A DNA stretch of 64,000 bases, from positions 6,447 to 70,446 of the forward strand of contig CAYQSU010000010.1 of NCBI GenBank assembly GCA_964420325.1, read 5' to 3'. Positions 63,952 to 64,000 of this stretch are shown in pieces. The notes under the pieces were generated by a model. That model saw only the letters and a program-made list of their open reading frames with translations, did not search any database and was not told where the DNA came from. The stretch is from CAYQSU01 sp964420325. Its GTDB lineage: Bacteria > Pseudomonadota > Alphaproteobacteria > Rhodospirillales > Defluviicoccaceae. Position numbers and translations under genes: made by a program. The number at the start of each line of letters is the position of its first letter. Positions within the stretch are counted from its first letter, which is position 1.

Positions 63952-64000
63952 ATGGCGAAGGCGAAGTTTGAGCGGAAGAAGCCGCATTGCAACGTTGGGA
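63952..64000 (+). CDS. tuf: Elongation factor Tu, 5' end only
   Basis: The window ends 16 codons into this frame, which reads MAKAKFERKKPHCNVG. That is the N-terminus of bacterial EF-Tu, the GTPase that brings aminoacyl-tRNA to the ribosome. GGGAG lies upstream at 63933-63937. Placement after tRNA-Tyr and tRNA-Gly supports the call. The rest is outside the window. Confidence 0.9.
   Translation, partial: MAKAKFERKKPHCNVG

Overview
The window reads as a contiguous chromosomal segment of a high-GC (roughly 70 %) Gram-negative alphaproteobacterium. Lipid A synthesis (LpxC) and outer-membrane assembly (BamD) genes show the Gram-negative envelope. HdaA, a GapR/DUF2312 protein, an F0-only ATP synthase operon of order atpI-atpB-atpE-atpF'-atpF, a TRAP-TAXI transporter and the tRNA-Tyr/tRNA-Gly/tuf arrangement point to Alphaproteobacteria. 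A Rhodospirillales-like lineage is my inference. I see no insertion sequences, phage genes, CRISPR arrays or obvious transferred islands.

Layout. 73-3836 (minus): a CorA/ZntB-type transporter, an SDR protein, the replication regulator HdaA and a DUF2066 exported protein. 3916-6693: purM-purN, ndk on the opposite strand, and the RNase P RNA gene rnpB. 7033-31171 (plus): a complete division and cell wall (dcw) cluster, mraZ-rsmH-ftsL-ftsI-murE-murF-mraY-murD-ftsW-murG-murC-murB-ddl-ftsQ-ftsA-ftsZ, continued by lpxC, bamD, recN and ligA. Most dcw junctions are 4-nt stop/start overlaps. 31179-38624 (minus): the F0 operon, smc, a DsbA-like thioredoxin and a DUF721 protein. 38642-46101: mutY, apt (minus), two TAXI receptors, a fused TRAP permease and a tandem UspA. 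46114-46881 (minus): cytochrome c and an extremely His-rich small protein. 47045-52266: a CPA2 antiporter, ChaC, a CDP-alcohol phosphatidyltransferase with a HAD phosphatase, GapR-like (minus) and miaA. 52374-56706: ilvB-ilvN-leuA for branched-chain amino acids. 56819-62462: mreB-mreC-mreD-mrdA-rodA for rod shape. 62541-64000: tRNA-Lys, rlmB (minus), tRNA-Tyr, tRNA-Gly and the 5' end of tuf.

Functional logic. Two wall-synthesis machines lie in one window: the septal one (FtsW/FtsI with FtsL, FtsQ, FtsA, FtsZ and the full Mur precursor pathway) and the elongation one (RodA/PBP2 with MreBCD). The best regulatory signal is a run of CCCAT repeats at exact 10-bp spacing upstream of mraZ, overlaid on a promoter. 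This matches the TGGG-repeat operator known for MraZ. Other regulatory candidates are a structured ftsZ-lpxC spacer, a 380-nt structured leuA leader, and clear promoters for rnpB, atpI and the tRNA-Tyr/tuf unit.

Limits. Everything comes from reading the sequence; no homology search was run. The window is mostly housekeeping genes, and I found no convincing undescribed multi-gene system. The most unusual items are the His-rich protein, the divergent second TAXI receptor, the SDR lacking its catalytic Tyr/Lys, and a probable ATT start for purM.
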